A stretch of 64,000 bases of DNA from positions 146,690 to 210,689 of the forward strand of contig JAOPYE010000029.1 of assembly GCA_025964775.1 (NCBI GenBank). The letters are read 5' to 3'. The notes beneath the pieces are model-generated. The model searched no databases. It saw nothing but the letters and a program-made list of their open reading frames with translations, and had not been told where the DNA came from. Made by a program: the position numbers and the translations under genes. Of this stretch, positions 1 through 8,874 are shown piece by piece. This DNA comes from Marmoricola sp. (GTDB lineage: Bacteria > Actinomycetota > Actinomycetes > Propionibacteriales > Nocardioidaceae). Position 1 is the first letter of the stretch. Each line of letters starts with the position of its first letter.

Positions 1-414
1 CTGCTCGCCCGGTTCGGGGCGCGCAAGTTCCGGGGCAACTCCGGCGCGCTCGTGCATGTCGTCCACCGCCAGCCGCTGAGCCGTACGACGTCGGTGGCCG
101 TCGTGACGGTCGGCAGCCGGGTCCTGGTGCTCGGCACGACCGAGCAGCACGTCAGCGTGCTGACCGAGCTCGACGCCGACGAGCTCGAGATCGCGGACGT
201 GCTCGAGCTCGCCGGGCCGGCGCTGGTGGATGAGAGTGCCCCGGCGCCCGTCTCGAAGCCACTCACCCTCGCGCGCTCGGCTGGCTCGCACCGCGCCCAG
301 ACCACAGCCGCCGTCGGTCCCGGCGGCGCGCTCGCGGGCTCGGTGCTCTCCTTCAACACCTGGCGCCAGGCCTTCACCGCCGCGACGTCTCGTACGTCGC
401 GGCGGGCATCGTGA
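1..414 (+). CDS. fliO: FliO, flagellar export apparatus protein (5' end outside window)
   Basis: The frame is open from base 1 and ends at a TGA that overlaps the fliP start. The visible part is the cytoplasmic portion of FliO: a basic stretch after the missing membrane segment, then a conserved beta-rich core with residues such as VAVVTVGSRVLVLGTTEQHVSVL. FliO helps assemble the FliP ring of the flagellar type III export gate. The identification rests on this core and on its position directly before fliP. The C-terminal third is Ala/Ser/Thr-rich and poorly conserved, as is usual for the family. The N-terminal transmembrane helix and start codon lie upstream of the window. Confidence 0.85.
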   Translation: MLARFGARKFRGNSGALVHVVHRQPLSRTTSVAVVTVGSRVLVLGTTEQHVSVLTELDADELEIADVLELAGPALVDESAPAPVSKPLTLARSAGSHRAQTTAAVGPGGALAGSVLSFNTWRQAFTAATSRTSRRAS

Positions 415-1313
415 GCGGCTCCGCCCTCCTCCGTACGACGGGCAGGGCACTCCTGCTGCTGGTCGCGCTGGCCGGCCTCCTGGTGCTGCCGACCGCTGCC
501 GCCTCCGCGGTTGCCCCGACATCAGACCCGACATCAGACCCGACATCAGCCCCGGCATCTGCCCTGACGTCCGTCATGTCGTCGCTAGCCCCGAACGCCG
601 ACGTCCAGGGTCCCCAGGGACCGACCGGCCCCAGCAAGACCGGCGACTCCTCGGTCACCGTCGACCTCTCCGGGCTGACCAACAAGCCGAGCACCTCGGT
701 CACCGTCATCATCGCGATGACGCTGCTCTCGCTGCTGCCCGCGATCCTGCTGACCTGCACCAGCTTCACGAAGATCCTGGTCGTCCTCGGCCTGACCCGG
801 AACGCGCTCGGGCTCCAACAGACCCCGCCGAACCAGGTGCTCGCCGGCCTGGCGCTCTTCCTGAGCCTGTTCATCATGGCGCCGGTGCTCAGCAGCATGA
901 ACCACGACGGGGTCCAGCCCTACCTGCATGGGACCAAGACCAGCGCCGCGGCGTGGAACGACGGGATCAAGCCGCTGAAGTCGTTCATGCTCGACCACAC
1001 CGAGGACTCCGAGCTCACGCTGCTGACGCAGGTCGCCAAGCGCGACCTGCCGAAGAACCGCGACGACGTCTCGATGGCCACCCTGGTGCCCGCCTTCATC
1101 CTGAGCGAGCTGAAGCAGGCGTTCATCATCGGGTTCATCATCTTCATCCCGTTCCTGGTCATCGACATCGTCGTCAGCGGTGCGCTGATGGCCCTGGGCA
1201 TGATGATGATGCCGCCGGTGATGGTCTCGTTGCCGTTCAAACTGCTGCTCTTCGTCCTCGTGGACGGCTGGGCACTGGTGATCAAGTCACTGGTGGCGAG
1301 CTATGCGAAATAG
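411..1313 (+). CDS. fliP: FliP, flagellar export gate protein
   Basis: FliP forms the core of the inner-membrane gate with FliQ and FliR. The GTG start overlaps the fliO stop, suggesting translational coupling. The protein has 300 residues, longer than the roughly 245 typical of FliP. The excess is a signal-like hydrophobic N-terminus (residues 12-35) followed by a Pro/Thr/Ser-rich linker to about residue 90 that contains a threefold PTS repeat. The conserved block (CTSFTKILVVLGLTRNALG, about 116-134) and the later membrane helices near 150-165 and 225-285 are intact. FliP in many bacteria has a cleaved signal peptide, which fits this N-terminus. Confidence 0.95.
   Translation: MSGSALLRTTGRALLLLVALAGLLVLPTAAASAVAPTSDPTSDPTSAPASALTSVMSSLAPNADVQGPQGPTGPSKTGDSSVTVDLSGLTNKPSTSVTVIIAMTLLSLLPAILLTCTSFTKILVVLGLTRNALGLQQTPPNQVLAGLALFLSLFIMAPVLSSMNHDGVQPYLHGTKTSAAAWNDGIKPLKSFMLDHTEDSELTLLTQVAKRDLPKNRDDVSMATLVPAFILSELKQAFIIGFIIFIPFLVIDIVVSGALMALGMMMMPPVMVSLPFKLLLFVLVDGWALVIKSLVASYAK
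516..551 (+). repeat. Three 12-bp tandem repeats inside fliP
   Basis: Three consecutive copies of CCGACATCAGAC occur, the last ending CC instead of AC. They encode PTSD-PTSD-PTSA at residues 36-47 of FliP, in the periplasmic linker after the signal-like segment. The units keep the reading frame, so copy-number change would lengthen or shorten the linker without a frameshift. Confidence 0.9.
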
Positions 1314-1337
1314 CGACGCACGCCAGAGGTGGGTCTC

Positions 1338-1607
1338 ATGACCGACACCACGATCATCCAGCTGGCCCTCCAGACCATGCTGGTCGCCCTCAAGCTCTCG
1401 GCGCCGATCCTGGCGACCTCGCTGGTCATCGGCTTCACGGTCTCGCTGTTCCAGTCGATGACCCAGATCCAGGAGTTCACGCTCTCGTTCGTGCCGAAGA
1501 TCATCGGCGTCGGGATCGTGCTGCTGATCTGCGGCGACTGGATGCTGCACACGCTGGTGGACTTCACCACCAGCCTGTTCGAGAGCATCCCGAGCCTCCT
1601 GGGCTGA
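1338..1607 (+). CDS. fliQ: FliQ, flagellar export gate protein
   Basis: FliQ is a small two-helix membrane subunit of the flagellar export gate. The 89-residue protein has the usual family length and two hydrophobic segments (about residues 15-40 and 50-75), with the conserved QSMTQIQEFTLSFVPKI region between them. The ATG at 1338 is preferred over an in-frame GTG at 1329, because AGAGGTGGG at 1325-1332 overlaps that GTG and is well placed as ribosome binding site for the ATG. It lies 24 bp after fliP and just before fliR. Confidence 0.95.
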   Translation: MTDTTIIQLALQTMLVALKLSAPILATSLVIGFTVSLFQSMTQIQEFTLSFVPKIIGVGIVLLICGDWMLHTLVDFTTSLFESIPSLLG

Positions 1608-1610
1608 GCG

Positions 1611-2375
1611 ATGACCATCACCATCGCCGGCGCACCGCTGATCGCCTACCTGCTCGCCTCGATCAGGATCGTCTCCTGGCTCGCGATCGTTCCACCGTTC
1701 TCCTCCCAAGCCGTTCCGGCCATGGCCAAGGTGGTGCTCTCCCTCGGCCTGGCCTTCGCCGTGACCCCCACCATCTCCGGCGACATCCCGATCGGGTTCG
1801 CGCCGTTGGCGGTGAACGTCGTGACCCAGGTCGCGATCGGTGCCGGCATGGGCTTCGTGACGTACCTGCTCTTCCAGGCGGTCGCGACCGCGGGCAGCCT
1901 GATCGACGTCTTCGGCGGGTTCTCGCTCGCCCAAGGCTTCGACCCGTTGGGCCTGACGATGAACACCATCTTCGGCAAGTTCCACCAGATGCTGGCCACG
2001 ATGCTGCTGTTCGCCACCGGCGCCCACCTTCTGATCATCGGCGGGCTGCTGCGCACCTTCCACTTCCTGCCCCTCGGTACGACGCCCGGGATCCACCGGC
2101 CCACCGACCTGCTGGTGACTGCGTTCGGGATGTTCTTCACCACCGCGGTCCAGATCGCGCTGCCGATGATCGCCGTGCTCTTCATCGCCGACCTCGGCCT
2201 GGCCCTGCTGACCAAGGTCGCGCCGCAGCTCAACGCGATGAACGTGATGTTCCCGGCGAAGATCGGACTGACGCTGCTCCTGGTCGGCTTGTCCTTCCCG
2301 GTGCTGCCCGAGGCGATGTCGCGCCTGGTCGACCTCGCGAACCAGGCCACGGCCACGATCGCAGGCGCCCCGTGA
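1611..2375 (+). CDS. fliR: FliR, flagellar export gate protein
   Basis: FliR completes the FliP-FliQ-FliR gate and contacts FlhB. The 254-residue product has the normal family length and about six hydrophobic segments. Family-typical stretches include FSSQAVPAMAKVVLSLGLAFAV near the N-terminus and the conserved GGFSLAQGFDP region in the middle. The ATG lies 3 bp after the fliQ stop, consistent with coupled translation in the operon. Confidence 0.93.
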   Translation: MTITIAGAPLIAYLLASIRIVSWLAIVPPFSSQAVPAMAKVVLSLGLAFAVTPTISGDIPIGFAPLAVNVVTQVAIGAGMGFVTYLLFQAVATAGSLIDVFGGFSLAQGFDPLGLTMNTIFGKFHQMLATMLLFATGAHLLIIGGLLRTFHFLPLGTTPGIHRPTDLLVTAFGMFFTTAVQIALPMIAVLFIADLGLALLTKVAPQLNAMNVMFPAKIGLTLLLVGLSFPVLPEAMSRLVDLANQATATIAGAP

Positions 2376-2387
2376 GCGAGGACGTAC

Positions 2388-3545
2388 ATGAGCGGTGAGA
2401 AGACCGAGAAGCCGACCGCGAAACGCCGCAAGGAATCACGCAAGGAAGGTCAGGTCGCCCGTACCCAGGAGCTCGGTGGCTGGGTCGCGCTGCTCGTCGT
2501 CGGCTTCGCGATGCCCACGCTGCTCTCGCACGAGCTCACTGCGATCCGCGACCTGATGGTCACCTGCTTCACCCTCGGCGACCACGCCACCACGGGCAGG
2601 GCCCTGATCCTGCTGAGCCAGGCCGGCAAGCACCTGCTGGTCAGCCTGGTCGTGCTCGGTAGCGGGGTCATGCTTCTGGGCGTCGGTTCGACCGTGGCCC
2701 AGGGCGGGTTCTACCTGGCTCCCAAGTCGGTGAAACCGAAGTGGTCCAAGCTCGACCCGATCAAGGGTGCGAAGCGGATCTTCGGTCCGCACGCGCTCTG
2801 GGAGGGCGCCAAGATGCTGCTCAAGAGCTCCCTGGTGGCGCTGATGGCCTACGGCGCGATCAAGGCGGTGATGCCCCTGATCGGCGGACTCGTCCCGATC
2901 CAGACCGTGGTGTCCACGGCAACGAGCAGGGCGCTGGGACTGATCCGCAACATCGGGCTCGTCGGACTGGGCATGGCAGGTGCCGACTACGCCGTCCAGC
3001 GTCGGCGGATCGGCAAGCAGACCCGGATGTCCAAGCACGACGTCCGCGAGGAGCACCGGCAGTCCGAGGGTGATCCGATGGTCAAGGGAGCGATCCGGGC
3101 GCGCCAGCTCGCGATGGCCCGCAGCCGGATGATGGCCGACGTCGCCACGGCGGACGTCGTCCTGGTCAATCCGACGCACGTCGCCGTCGCGCTGCGCTAC
3201 GACTCCCAGCGCGGCGCTCCTACGGTGGTGGCCCGTGGAGCCGGGGTGATCGCGGCGCGGATCCGCGAGCTCGCCACCGCCGAATCGGTCCCGCTGGTGC
3301 GTGACGTCCCCCTTGCACGCGCGCTCTACCGTTCGACCAAGGTCGGCCAGGAGATCCCTGCCGAGCTGTTCGCCGCCGTGGCCCAGGTGCTCGCGTTCGT
3401 GATCAGCCGGCGTACCCGAGGCCAGCGGGGAGGCCAGCACCGGTCGCCACGATCCGAGGGCGAGCTGCCCGAGGTACCGGTGGCCGGACGACGTCGACGC
3501 CCGGGCCCGCGGGTTTCCTCAAGTCCCGCGCACGCGCGCCGATAG
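2388..3545 (+). CDS. flhB: FlhB, export substrate-specificity switch
   Basis: FlhB is the membrane switch protein that changes export from rod/hook to filament substrates. The N-terminus is typical (EKTEKPTAKRRKESRKEGQV), followed by four hydrophobic segments. The cytoplasmic domain carries the autocleavage motif NPTH at residues 261-264. The protein has 385 residues and ends in a long basic, Arg/Pro-rich tail (about 340-385) beyond the conserved fold. That tail is not part of the conserved family and its role is unknown. It begins 12 bp after fliR. Confidence 0.96.
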   Translation: MSGEKTEKPTAKRRKESRKEGQVARTQELGGWVALLVVGFAMPTLLSHELTAIRDLMVTCFTLGDHATTGRALILLSQAGKHLLVSLVVLGSGVMLLGVGSTVAQGGFYLAPKSVKPKWSKLDPIKGAKRIFGPHALWEGAKMLLKSSLVALMAYGAIKAVMPLIGGLVPIQTVVSTATSRALGLIRNIGLVGLGMAGADYAVQRRRIGKQTRMSKHDVREEHRQSEGDPMVKGAIRARQLAMARSRMMADVATADVVLVNPTHVAVALRYDSQRGAPTVVARGAGVIAARIRELATAESVPLVRDVPLARALYRSTKVGQEIPAELFAAVAQVLAFVISRRTRGQRGGQHRSPRSEGELPEVPVAGRRRRPGPRVSSSPAHARR

Positions 3546-3553
3546 GGACATCC

Positions 3554-5611
3554 ATGAAGCGTCTGATGCAGCTCGGTGTCCCCGTCGGCATCGTGTTCAT
3601 CGTCGTCATGCTCGTCGTCCCGCTGCCGTCGATCATCCTCGACATGCTGATCGCCCTGAACATCACCGGCGCGCTGCTGATCCTGCTCACGGCCATGTTC
3701 GTCGAGAAGCCGCTGGACTTCGCCGCGTTCCCAGCGGTCATCCTGGTGATGACCCTGTTCCGCCTGGCCCTCAACGTCAGTGCGACCAGGCTGGTGCTGC
3801 TGAACGGGTTCGCCGGCAACGTGATCGACACCTTCGGGCACTTCGTGGTCGGCGGGTCGCTGATCGTCGGCCTGATCGTGTTCGCCATCCTGCTGGTCAT
3901 CCAGTTCGTCGTGATCACCAACGGTGCCGGCCGGGTCGCCGAGGTCGGCGCCCGCTTCACCCTCGACGCCATGCCCGGCAAGCAGATGGCCATCGACGCC
4001 GACCTCAACTCCGGCCTGATCGACGAGGACGAGGCGCGCCGCCGCCGCAAGGAGGTGCACGCCGAGGCCGACTTCTACGGCGCGATGGACGGTGCCTCGA
4101 AGTTCGTGAAGGGCGACGCGATCGCCGCGATCGTGATCACCCTGGTGAACCTGATCGGTGGCCTCGGGGTCGGCGTGGGCCAGAAGGGGATGCCGTTCAC
4201 CGACGCGATCTCGACCTACAGCCTGCTGTCGATCGGCGACGGCCTCGTCTCGCAGATCCCGGCACTGCTGCTCTCGGTCGCCACCGGCCTGATCGTCACC
4301 CGCTCGGCCGGCGGGACGGACATGGGCTCGGACATCCTGCGCCAGCTGATGGCCCGGCGGACCCCGTTGCGCGTCGCCGGATTCGCAGCCATCACGCTGT
4401 GCCTGATTCCCGGCCTGCCGAAGATCCCGTTCTTCTTCGCCGGTGGGGTGATGCTGCTCGCCAGCACCCGGGTCGACGAGGGCCCGGACCCGATCTCTCC
4501 CGAGGCGGAGGCGCTCGCGGCACTGCCGTCGCCGGACTCACCCGAGGTCCTGGCCACCGAGATCCAGATCGATCCGCTGGGCCTGGAGCTCTCCCCCGAC
4601 ATCATCGACCTGGTTGATCCCAGCCAGGGCGGCGACCTGCTCGAACGCGTCAAGGCCCTGCGTCGCAAGGTCGCCACCGACATCGGCATCGTCGTACCGC
4701 CCGTCCGCACCCGCGACAACCTGGACCTGCCGTTGCGCACCTACGCGATCAAGCTCTTCGGCATCGAGGTCGCCCGCGGGGAGGCTCCAACGGGGACCGT
4801 CCTGGCGATCGGCGCTGGGTTCAATGGGGATGGCCTGGGTTCGCTCCCGGGAGAGGCGACCCGCGAGCCGGTGTTCGGTCTCGACGCGAAGTGGATCCCG
4901 GCCGAGCTGCGCAACCAGGCCGAGCTCTCCGGAGCCACCGTGGTCGACCGCGCCTCGGTGATCACCACCCACCTGGCCGAGGTCGTCACCAGCCACGCCG
5001 CCCGCCTGCTCGGCCGCGAGGACGTCCGGCTGCTGACCGATGTCGTCAAGCGCAACCACCCGGTCGTCGTGGACGAGCTGACCCCGGCGCAGATGACCCT
5101 GGGCGAGGTCCAGCGGGTGCTGCAGACACTGCTCGACGAGGGTGTGTCGGTGCGCGACCTGGTCCGGATCTACGAAGCCCTCTCGTTGCGGGCCACGGCC
5201 ACCAAGGACCTCGACCAGCTCGTCGACTCGGCCCGCGCCGCCCTCGGGCCGGCGATCGTGGCGCCGTACACGACCGACCGGACGGTGCACGTGATCAGCC
5301 TCGAGCCCCAGCTCGAGCAGCAGATGCTCGAGGACCTGCGGCCCACCGAAGCCGGGACCGTGATCGCGATGGACCCCGAGCTCGGCCAGTCGGTCCTCAA
5401 CCAGCTGACCACGTTGCTCACCGATGCCGAGAACAAGAACCTGCGCCCGGTGCTGGTCTGTTCCCCCCAGCTGCGCGCCGCCGTACGCCGCCTGGTGCGC
5501 CCGTCGCTGCACCAGCTTCCCGTGCTCGCCTACTCCGAGCTCGTGGGCGCCGACCAGGTCCGATCTGTCGGCGTGGTGAACTCTGATCGCCTGCTGGCGG
5601 TGACCGGATGA
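3554..5611 (+). CDS. flhA: FlhA, flagellar export gate subunit
   Basis: FlhA is the large subunit of the export gate. It forms a nonameric ring whose cytoplasmic domain docks substrate-chaperone complexes. The 685-residue protein has the standard length: about eight membrane segments in residues 10-310, the conserved cytoplasmic FHIPEP-family loop around 133-195 (ARFTLDAMPGKQMAIDAD), and a C-terminal cytosolic domain from about 330. The last ATP-independent export components of this operon end here. The stop overlaps the next small ORF. Confidence 0.97.
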   Translation: MKRLMQLGVPVGIVFIVVMLVVPLPSIILDMLIALNITGALLILLTAMFVEKPLDFAAFPAVILVMTLFRLALNVSATRLVLLNGFAGNVIDTFGHFVVGGSLIVGLIVFAILLVIQFVVITNGAGRVAEVGARFTLDAMPGKQMAIDADLNSGLIDEDEARRRRKEVHAEADFYGAMDGASKFVKGDAIAAIVITLVNLIGGLGVGVGQKGMPFTDAISTYSLLSIGDGLVSQIPALLLSVATGLIVTRSAGGTDMGSDILRQLMARRTPLRVAGFAAITLCLIPGLPKIPFFFAGGVMLLASTRVDEGPDPISPEAEALAALPSPDSPEVLATEIQIDPLGLELSPDIIDLVDPSQGGDLLERVKALRRKVATDIGIVVPPVRTRDNLDLPLRTYAIKLFGIEVARGEAPTGTVLAIGAGFNGDGLGSLPGEATREPVFGLDAKWIPAELRNQAELSGATVVDRASVITTHLAEVVTSHAARLLGREDVRLLTDVVKRNHPVVVDELTPAQMTLGEVQRVLQTLLDEGVSVRDLVRIYEALSLRATATKDLDQLVDSARAALGPAIVAPYTTDRTVHVISLEPQLEQQMLEDLRPTEAGTVIAMDPELGQSVLNQLTTLLTDAENKNLRPVLVCSPQLRAAVRRLVRPSLHQLPVLAYSELVGADQVRSVGVVNSDRLLAVTG

Positions 5612-5859
5612 GTCCGCTGAACGGCATCGTCCTGACCTCGGCCACGGTCGTGGCCTCGCCCGCGTTGTGGTCCAGCCTGGTCAAGCAGACGATGCCGCTG
5701 GACGTCGGACTGACCCGCTACCTGATCGCCGTGGGGATCTGCTGGGCGCTGTTCAGCCTGGTGGCCGAGTTCGCGCTGCCCAGCCCGGGCGCGATCAAGC
5801 CGCGGCAGCCCGAGAACCCGAAGGCAGGCGAGGAAACCGATCAGCCGGAGACTCCCTGA
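5608..5859 (+). CDS. Small membrane protein of the flagellar operon, function unknown
   Basis: This 83-residue ORF starts with an ATG that overlaps the flhA stop (ATGA), a strong sign that it is translated with flhA. It has one clear membrane helix (about residues 37-57, LTRYLIAVGICWALFSLVAEF) and a Pro/Glu-rich acidic tail. I do not recognise the family. It is too hydrophobic to be CsrA and lacks features of FlhF or FlhG, which often follow flhA elsewhere. Its stop is directly adjacent to the stop of the convergent gene at 5860. Confidence 0.7.
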   Translation: MSPLNGIVLTSATVVASPALWSSLVKQTMPLDVGLTRYLIAVGICWALFSLVAEFALPSPGAIKPRQPENPKAGEETDQPETP

Positions 5860-6210
5860 TCAGTACCTGGCCGCTGCCCGGAACCCGGCCCCGCCCTCGG
5901 CGACGGCCACCACCACGCACTCCTCGATCAGCACCGGCGCGGACCCGACGATCAGGGAGCCGGGCGAGTCGGCAGCCACCTCGGTGAACGACGCCTGGAA
6001 CTCCGCACGTGCCGCCTCGTCGGCGAAGACGTAGCACCCCTCGAACCACTCGCCCCGGCGCATCCGCCAGGTCTTGAATCCCAGGCCGTCCATCCCGGTG
6101 AACCGCTCGTGGGAGGTGCCGGCGACGTAGTCCGCGAGCGCTTCCTCGACGCCGTCGGAGGCCTCGGCGAGCGACCAGCGCACGGTGAGTCCTGCGAGGG
6201 TCCCTGTCAT
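5860..6210 (-). CDS. YdhR-like putative monooxygenase (dimeric alpha-beta barrel)
   Basis: The 116-residue product resembles YdhR-type proteins of the antibiotic-biosynthesis-monooxygenase superfamily. It has an N-terminal beta strand (LTVRWSL), a central GLGFKTWRMRRGEWFEGCYVF segment, and a helix that begins at ADEAARAEF. The ATG at 6210 is chosen because it overlaps the aminopeptidase stop as ATGA; the longer reading frame upstream lies within that gene. The two genes are probably co-transcribed. The substrate is unknown and the assignment is from pattern recognition only. Confidence 0.65.
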   Translation of the reverse strand: MTGTLAGLTVRWSLAEASDGVEEALADYVAGTSHERFTGMDGLGFKTWRMRRGEWFEGCYVFADEAARAEFQASFTEVAADSPGSLIVGSAPVLIEECVVVAVAEGGAGFRAAARY

Positions 6211-7712
6211 CGTCCGACTCCTTCCATCGGCTCGGGCGATCCGAGCCAGTGCAGCAGCAGCCGTACGCCGAACCCGGTCGGTCCCGCCGTCCACTCGCCG
6301 CTGTCGCGCTGCGCGTCACCGACCGACGCGATGTCGAGGTGCACCCAGGGCAGCCCGCCGGTGAAGTGCTGCAGGAACAGCGCGGCCGTGATGGCCGGCG
6401 CCCGTCCCGGTGCGTTGTCGGCGTCCGCGACCTTGGAGGCCAGGAAGGACTCGTACTCCTCCGACAGCGGCATCCGCCAGAGCCTTTCGCCGGACGCGCT
6501 GCTGGCCTCGTCGAACCTGGCCGCGGCTGCGTCGTCGGTGGCGAAGTACCCCCCGATGTTGACGCCGAGCGCGACCTTGATGCCGCCGGTCAGCGTCGCG
6601 ACATCGACCAGGAGGTCAGGCTCCAGCGTGGTCGCGGCGTACTGGAGCGCGTCGGCGAGCACGAGCCGACCTTCGGCGTCAGTGTTGGTGACCTCGGTGG
6701 TCCGCCCACCCCAGTGGGTGATCACGTCACCGGGTCGCAGCGCGTCCCCGCCGATCGAGTTCTCGGCGATCGGCAACAGCCCGGTGACGCGCACCGGGCA
6801 GTCGACCGCGTGCAGCGCGCCCATCGTGGCAGCAACCACGGCCGCCCCGGTCATGTCGCGCTTCATGGTGACCATGGCCTCGCCGGGCTTGATCGACAGC
6901 CCGCCGCTGTCGAAGGTGATGCCCTTGCCGACCAGGACCACGTGCGGGGCCTTGCGCCCACGTGGGACGTACTCGAGCCGGACGAACCGTGGCGGCGTCG
7001 CGGAGGCGCGGCCGACGGCGAGGATGCCCCCGAAGCCCTCTTTGGTGAGCGCTGCCTCGTCCCAGACCTTCGTCTTCAGGCCCGCGGGCTTCACGAGGTC
7101 CAGCGCTTGGTCGGCCAGCCAGACGGGCGACTTGATGTTCGACGGAGTGGTCGCCAGCCGGCGGGCCTCCCAGCTCGCCCGGGCGATCACCTCGGCCCGG
7201 GCCAGGGCCGGCGCGCTGCCGGCCGGTGTCCCGGCCAGCACGATCCGGCGTACGGGTGGTTCGCCCTGCTCGGTGGTGCGCATCGAGAACCGGAACGACG
7301 CCAGCACGGCACCGGCGACGAACTGGACCAGGCCCGCGTCGTCGGCGACGGCCTGGACCGAGGACGTGATCGAGTCGAGCCCGACAGCGGCCCGGGCCAG
7401 GGCGGCGCCGGCGGCTCGCAGGTCGTCGGCCGTGGCCGGACCGACGCCGACGCCGAAGATCGTCAGCCCCGGCACCGTCAGGCGGGTGACGTCGCCGGCG
7501 CCCGCACGGGCGCCGGACTCCTCGAACAGCGCGAGCAGGTCCACCTCACCCGGAAGTGCGTCGACCAGGTCGGCTGCTCCGGGCCCGAGGGCCCAGCCGT
7601 CACCGTCGGGCACCACGGCCAGCGCGACGGCGCCGGTGCCCGGGAACACGTCAGGGCTGATCACGAACGCCGGTGGAGCCACGATCACGGGCGCTGCGGG
7701 CGTTGTCGGCAC
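6207..7712 (-). CDS. pepA: Leucyl aminopeptidase (M17 family)
   Basis: The gene encodes a cytosolic dinuclear-metal aminopeptidase that removes N-terminal residues in peptide turnover. The C-terminal catalytic domain is complete: K263 and D268 in GKGITFDSGG, D286 in KRDMTG, and D345, E347 and R349 in the signature NTDAEGRLVLAD. The frame is open far upstream, to 8201, but that extension runs through a terminator and across the DUF3117 gene. The GTG at 7712 therefore gives the likely product of 501 residues, the usual family length. It is coupled to the YdhR-like gene downstream. Confidence 0.95.
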   Translation of the reverse strand: MPTTPAAPVIVAPPAFVISPDVFPGTGAVALAVVPDGDGWALGPGAADLVDALPGEVDLLALFEESGARAGAGDVTRLTVPGLTIFGVGVGPATADDLRAAGAALARAAVGLDSITSSVQAVADDAGLVQFVAGAVLASFRFSMRTTEQGEPPVRRIVLAGTPAGSAPALARAEVIARASWEARRLATTPSNIKSPVWLADQALDLVKPAGLKTKVWDEAALTKEGFGGILAVGRASATPPRFVRLEYVPRGRKAPHVVLVGKGITFDSGGLSIKPGEAMVTMKRDMTGAAVVAATMGALHAVDCPVRVTGLLPIAENSIGGDALRPGDVITHWGGRTTEVTNTDAEGRLVLADALQYAATTLEPDLLVDVATLTGGIKVALGVNIGGYFATDDAAAARFDEASSASGERLWRMPLSEEYESFLASKVADADNAPGRAPAITAALFLQHFTGGLPWVHLDIASVGDAQRDSGEWTAGPTGFGVRLLLHWLGSPEPMEGVGR

Positions 7713-7727
7713 GCAGCGACAATACCG

Positions 7728-7763
7728 AAGGCCCCGACCCCCCAAAGCGGGGATCGGGGCCTT
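7728..7763 (-). terminator. Hairpin terminator after the DUF3117 gene
   Basis: A strong inverted repeat has perfect arms AAGGCCCCGA and TCGGGGCCTT that continue into C-rich/G-rich inner pairs around a short loop. It lies between the DUF3117 stop (7784) and the pepA start (7712), both on the minus strand, so it should end DUF3117 transcription and separate it from pepA. There is no strong U tract. Confidence 0.75.
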
Positions 7764-7783
7764 CGACGTGGTGGGGGTCGACC

Positions 7784-7951
7784 TCAGCCGACCACTGCCT
7801 TGAGCGCATCGCCGAGTGCGCCGGCCTCTTCCGCGTTGAGTTCGACCACCAGCCGGCCACCGCCTTCGAGGGGAACCCTCATCACGATGCCTCGACCTTC
7901 CTTGGTGACCTCCAGCGGCCCGTCGCCGGTCCGCGGCTTCATCGCCGCCAT
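7784..7951 (-). CDS. DUF3117 family small protein
   Basis: A 55-residue ORF that begins MAAMKPRTGDGPLEVTKEGR and ends in NAEEAGALGDALKAVVG. This matches the short, highly conserved actinobacterial DUF3117 family over its whole length. It is easily missed because of its size. The ATG is preceded by GGAAGAGG, a good ribosome binding site. No function is known to me for the family. Its conservation and small basic/acidic layout suggest a soluble cytoplasmic protein. A hairpin terminator follows it. Confidence 0.92.
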   Translation of the reverse strand: MAAMKPRTGDGPLEVTKEGRGIVMRVPLEGGGRLVVELNAEEAGALGDALKAVVG

Positions 7952-8079
7952 GCGCACACCTCTTCCTTCGACTTAATCGCAAGCGCCGAGCAGATGTGAC
8001 GCCGTTCTCACCCATTATTCCCCATGAGGGACGCGGGCGAACAATCCGCTCGGGATCGGGGTACGGCAGACTCACCCCT

Positions 8080-8874
8080 GTGCATGCCCGATCCGCGTTG
8101 TTCGACCTGTACGGCGACCACGTGCGCAACCGCGGCGGTGGCGCGGCGGTCGCCGCGATCATCCGGATCCTCGAGCCGCTCGGGGTGACCGCGCCGGCCA
8201 CCCGTACGGCGATCTCGCGGATGGTGATGCAGGACTGGCTGGCGCCCGACGACTTCGACGAAGGACCCGGCTACCGGCTGACCGAACGCGGCCTGCTGCG
8301 CCTGGACGAGGCGGCCGCGCGCATCTACCGGACCAGCGATCCGTCCTGGGACGGCCACTGGCATGTCCGGGTGCTCGCCCCGATCGGCGACCGGGCGCGC
8401 CGCGAACGGGTCCGCAACCAGCTCCGCTTCCTCGGCATGGCGCCGATCAGTGACAGCACCTGGGTCAGCCCCCGCCACTCGGCCGAGGTCGACCGGCTGC
8501 TGGCGGAGGAGTCCGTCGATGCGGTCACGCTGTCCTCGGCCGACGTGCACCCGCCGGCTGCGCTGCTGGCTGCGTTCGACGTGAGCTCGCTCGGCGCTGC
8601 CTACTCGGCCTGGGTCGTCGAGGCGGCCACGATCCTGCGGCCGACGACCGCCCCTGCTCCTGATGACATGACCGCGTTCGTCGTGCGCTCCGAACTGCTG
8701 CACAGCTGGCGCAAGTTCCTGTTCACCGATCCGGGACTGCCTGCCGTGCTGCTGCCGTCAGACTGGGCCGGACACCGTGCAGCCGCGTTCTTCGACGACC
8801 ACGCCGCCCGATTGCTCCCCGCCGCCACGCGCTTCATCGACCACCACCTCGCACCGACAGGAACCCGACCATGA
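8080..8874 (+). CDS. PaaX-like transcriptional regulator
   Basis: The 264-residue protein has the PaaX layout. An N-terminal winged-helix domain starts at HARSALFDLYGDHVRNRGG (about 1-85), followed by the central PaaX domain with DGHWHVRVL and a C-terminal helical domain. PaaX of Escherichia coli represses phenylacetate catabolism in response to phenylacetyl-CoA. The GTG at 8080 is preferred because CAGACT lies 7 nt upstream, matching a leaderless promoter. The stop overlaps the enoyl-CoA hydratase start, so regulator and enzyme form an operon. The true ligand is not known here. Confidence 0.85.
   Translation: MHARSALFDLYGDHVRNRGGGAAVAAIIRILEPLGVTAPATRTAISRMVMQDWLAPDDFDEGPGYRLTERGLLRLDEAAARIYRTSDPSWDGHWHVRVLAPIGDRARRERVRNQLRFLGMAPISDSTWVSPRHSAEVDRLLAEESVDAVTLSSADVHPPAALLAAFDVSSLGAAYSAWVVEAATILRPTTAPAPDDMTAFVVRSELLHSWRKFLFTDPGLPAVLLPSDWAGHRAAAFFDDHAARLLPAATRFIDHHLAPTGTRP

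Noticed and set aside
230..2398. 722-residue plus-strand open frame rich in Arg, Pro and His
   Set aside because: It runs through fliP, fliQ and fliR in another frame and has the composition typical of shadow frames in high-GC DNA.
7713..8201. N-terminal extension of the pepA frame
   Set aside because: It crosses a terminator and the DUF3117 gene. Homologues begin at the GTG at 7712.
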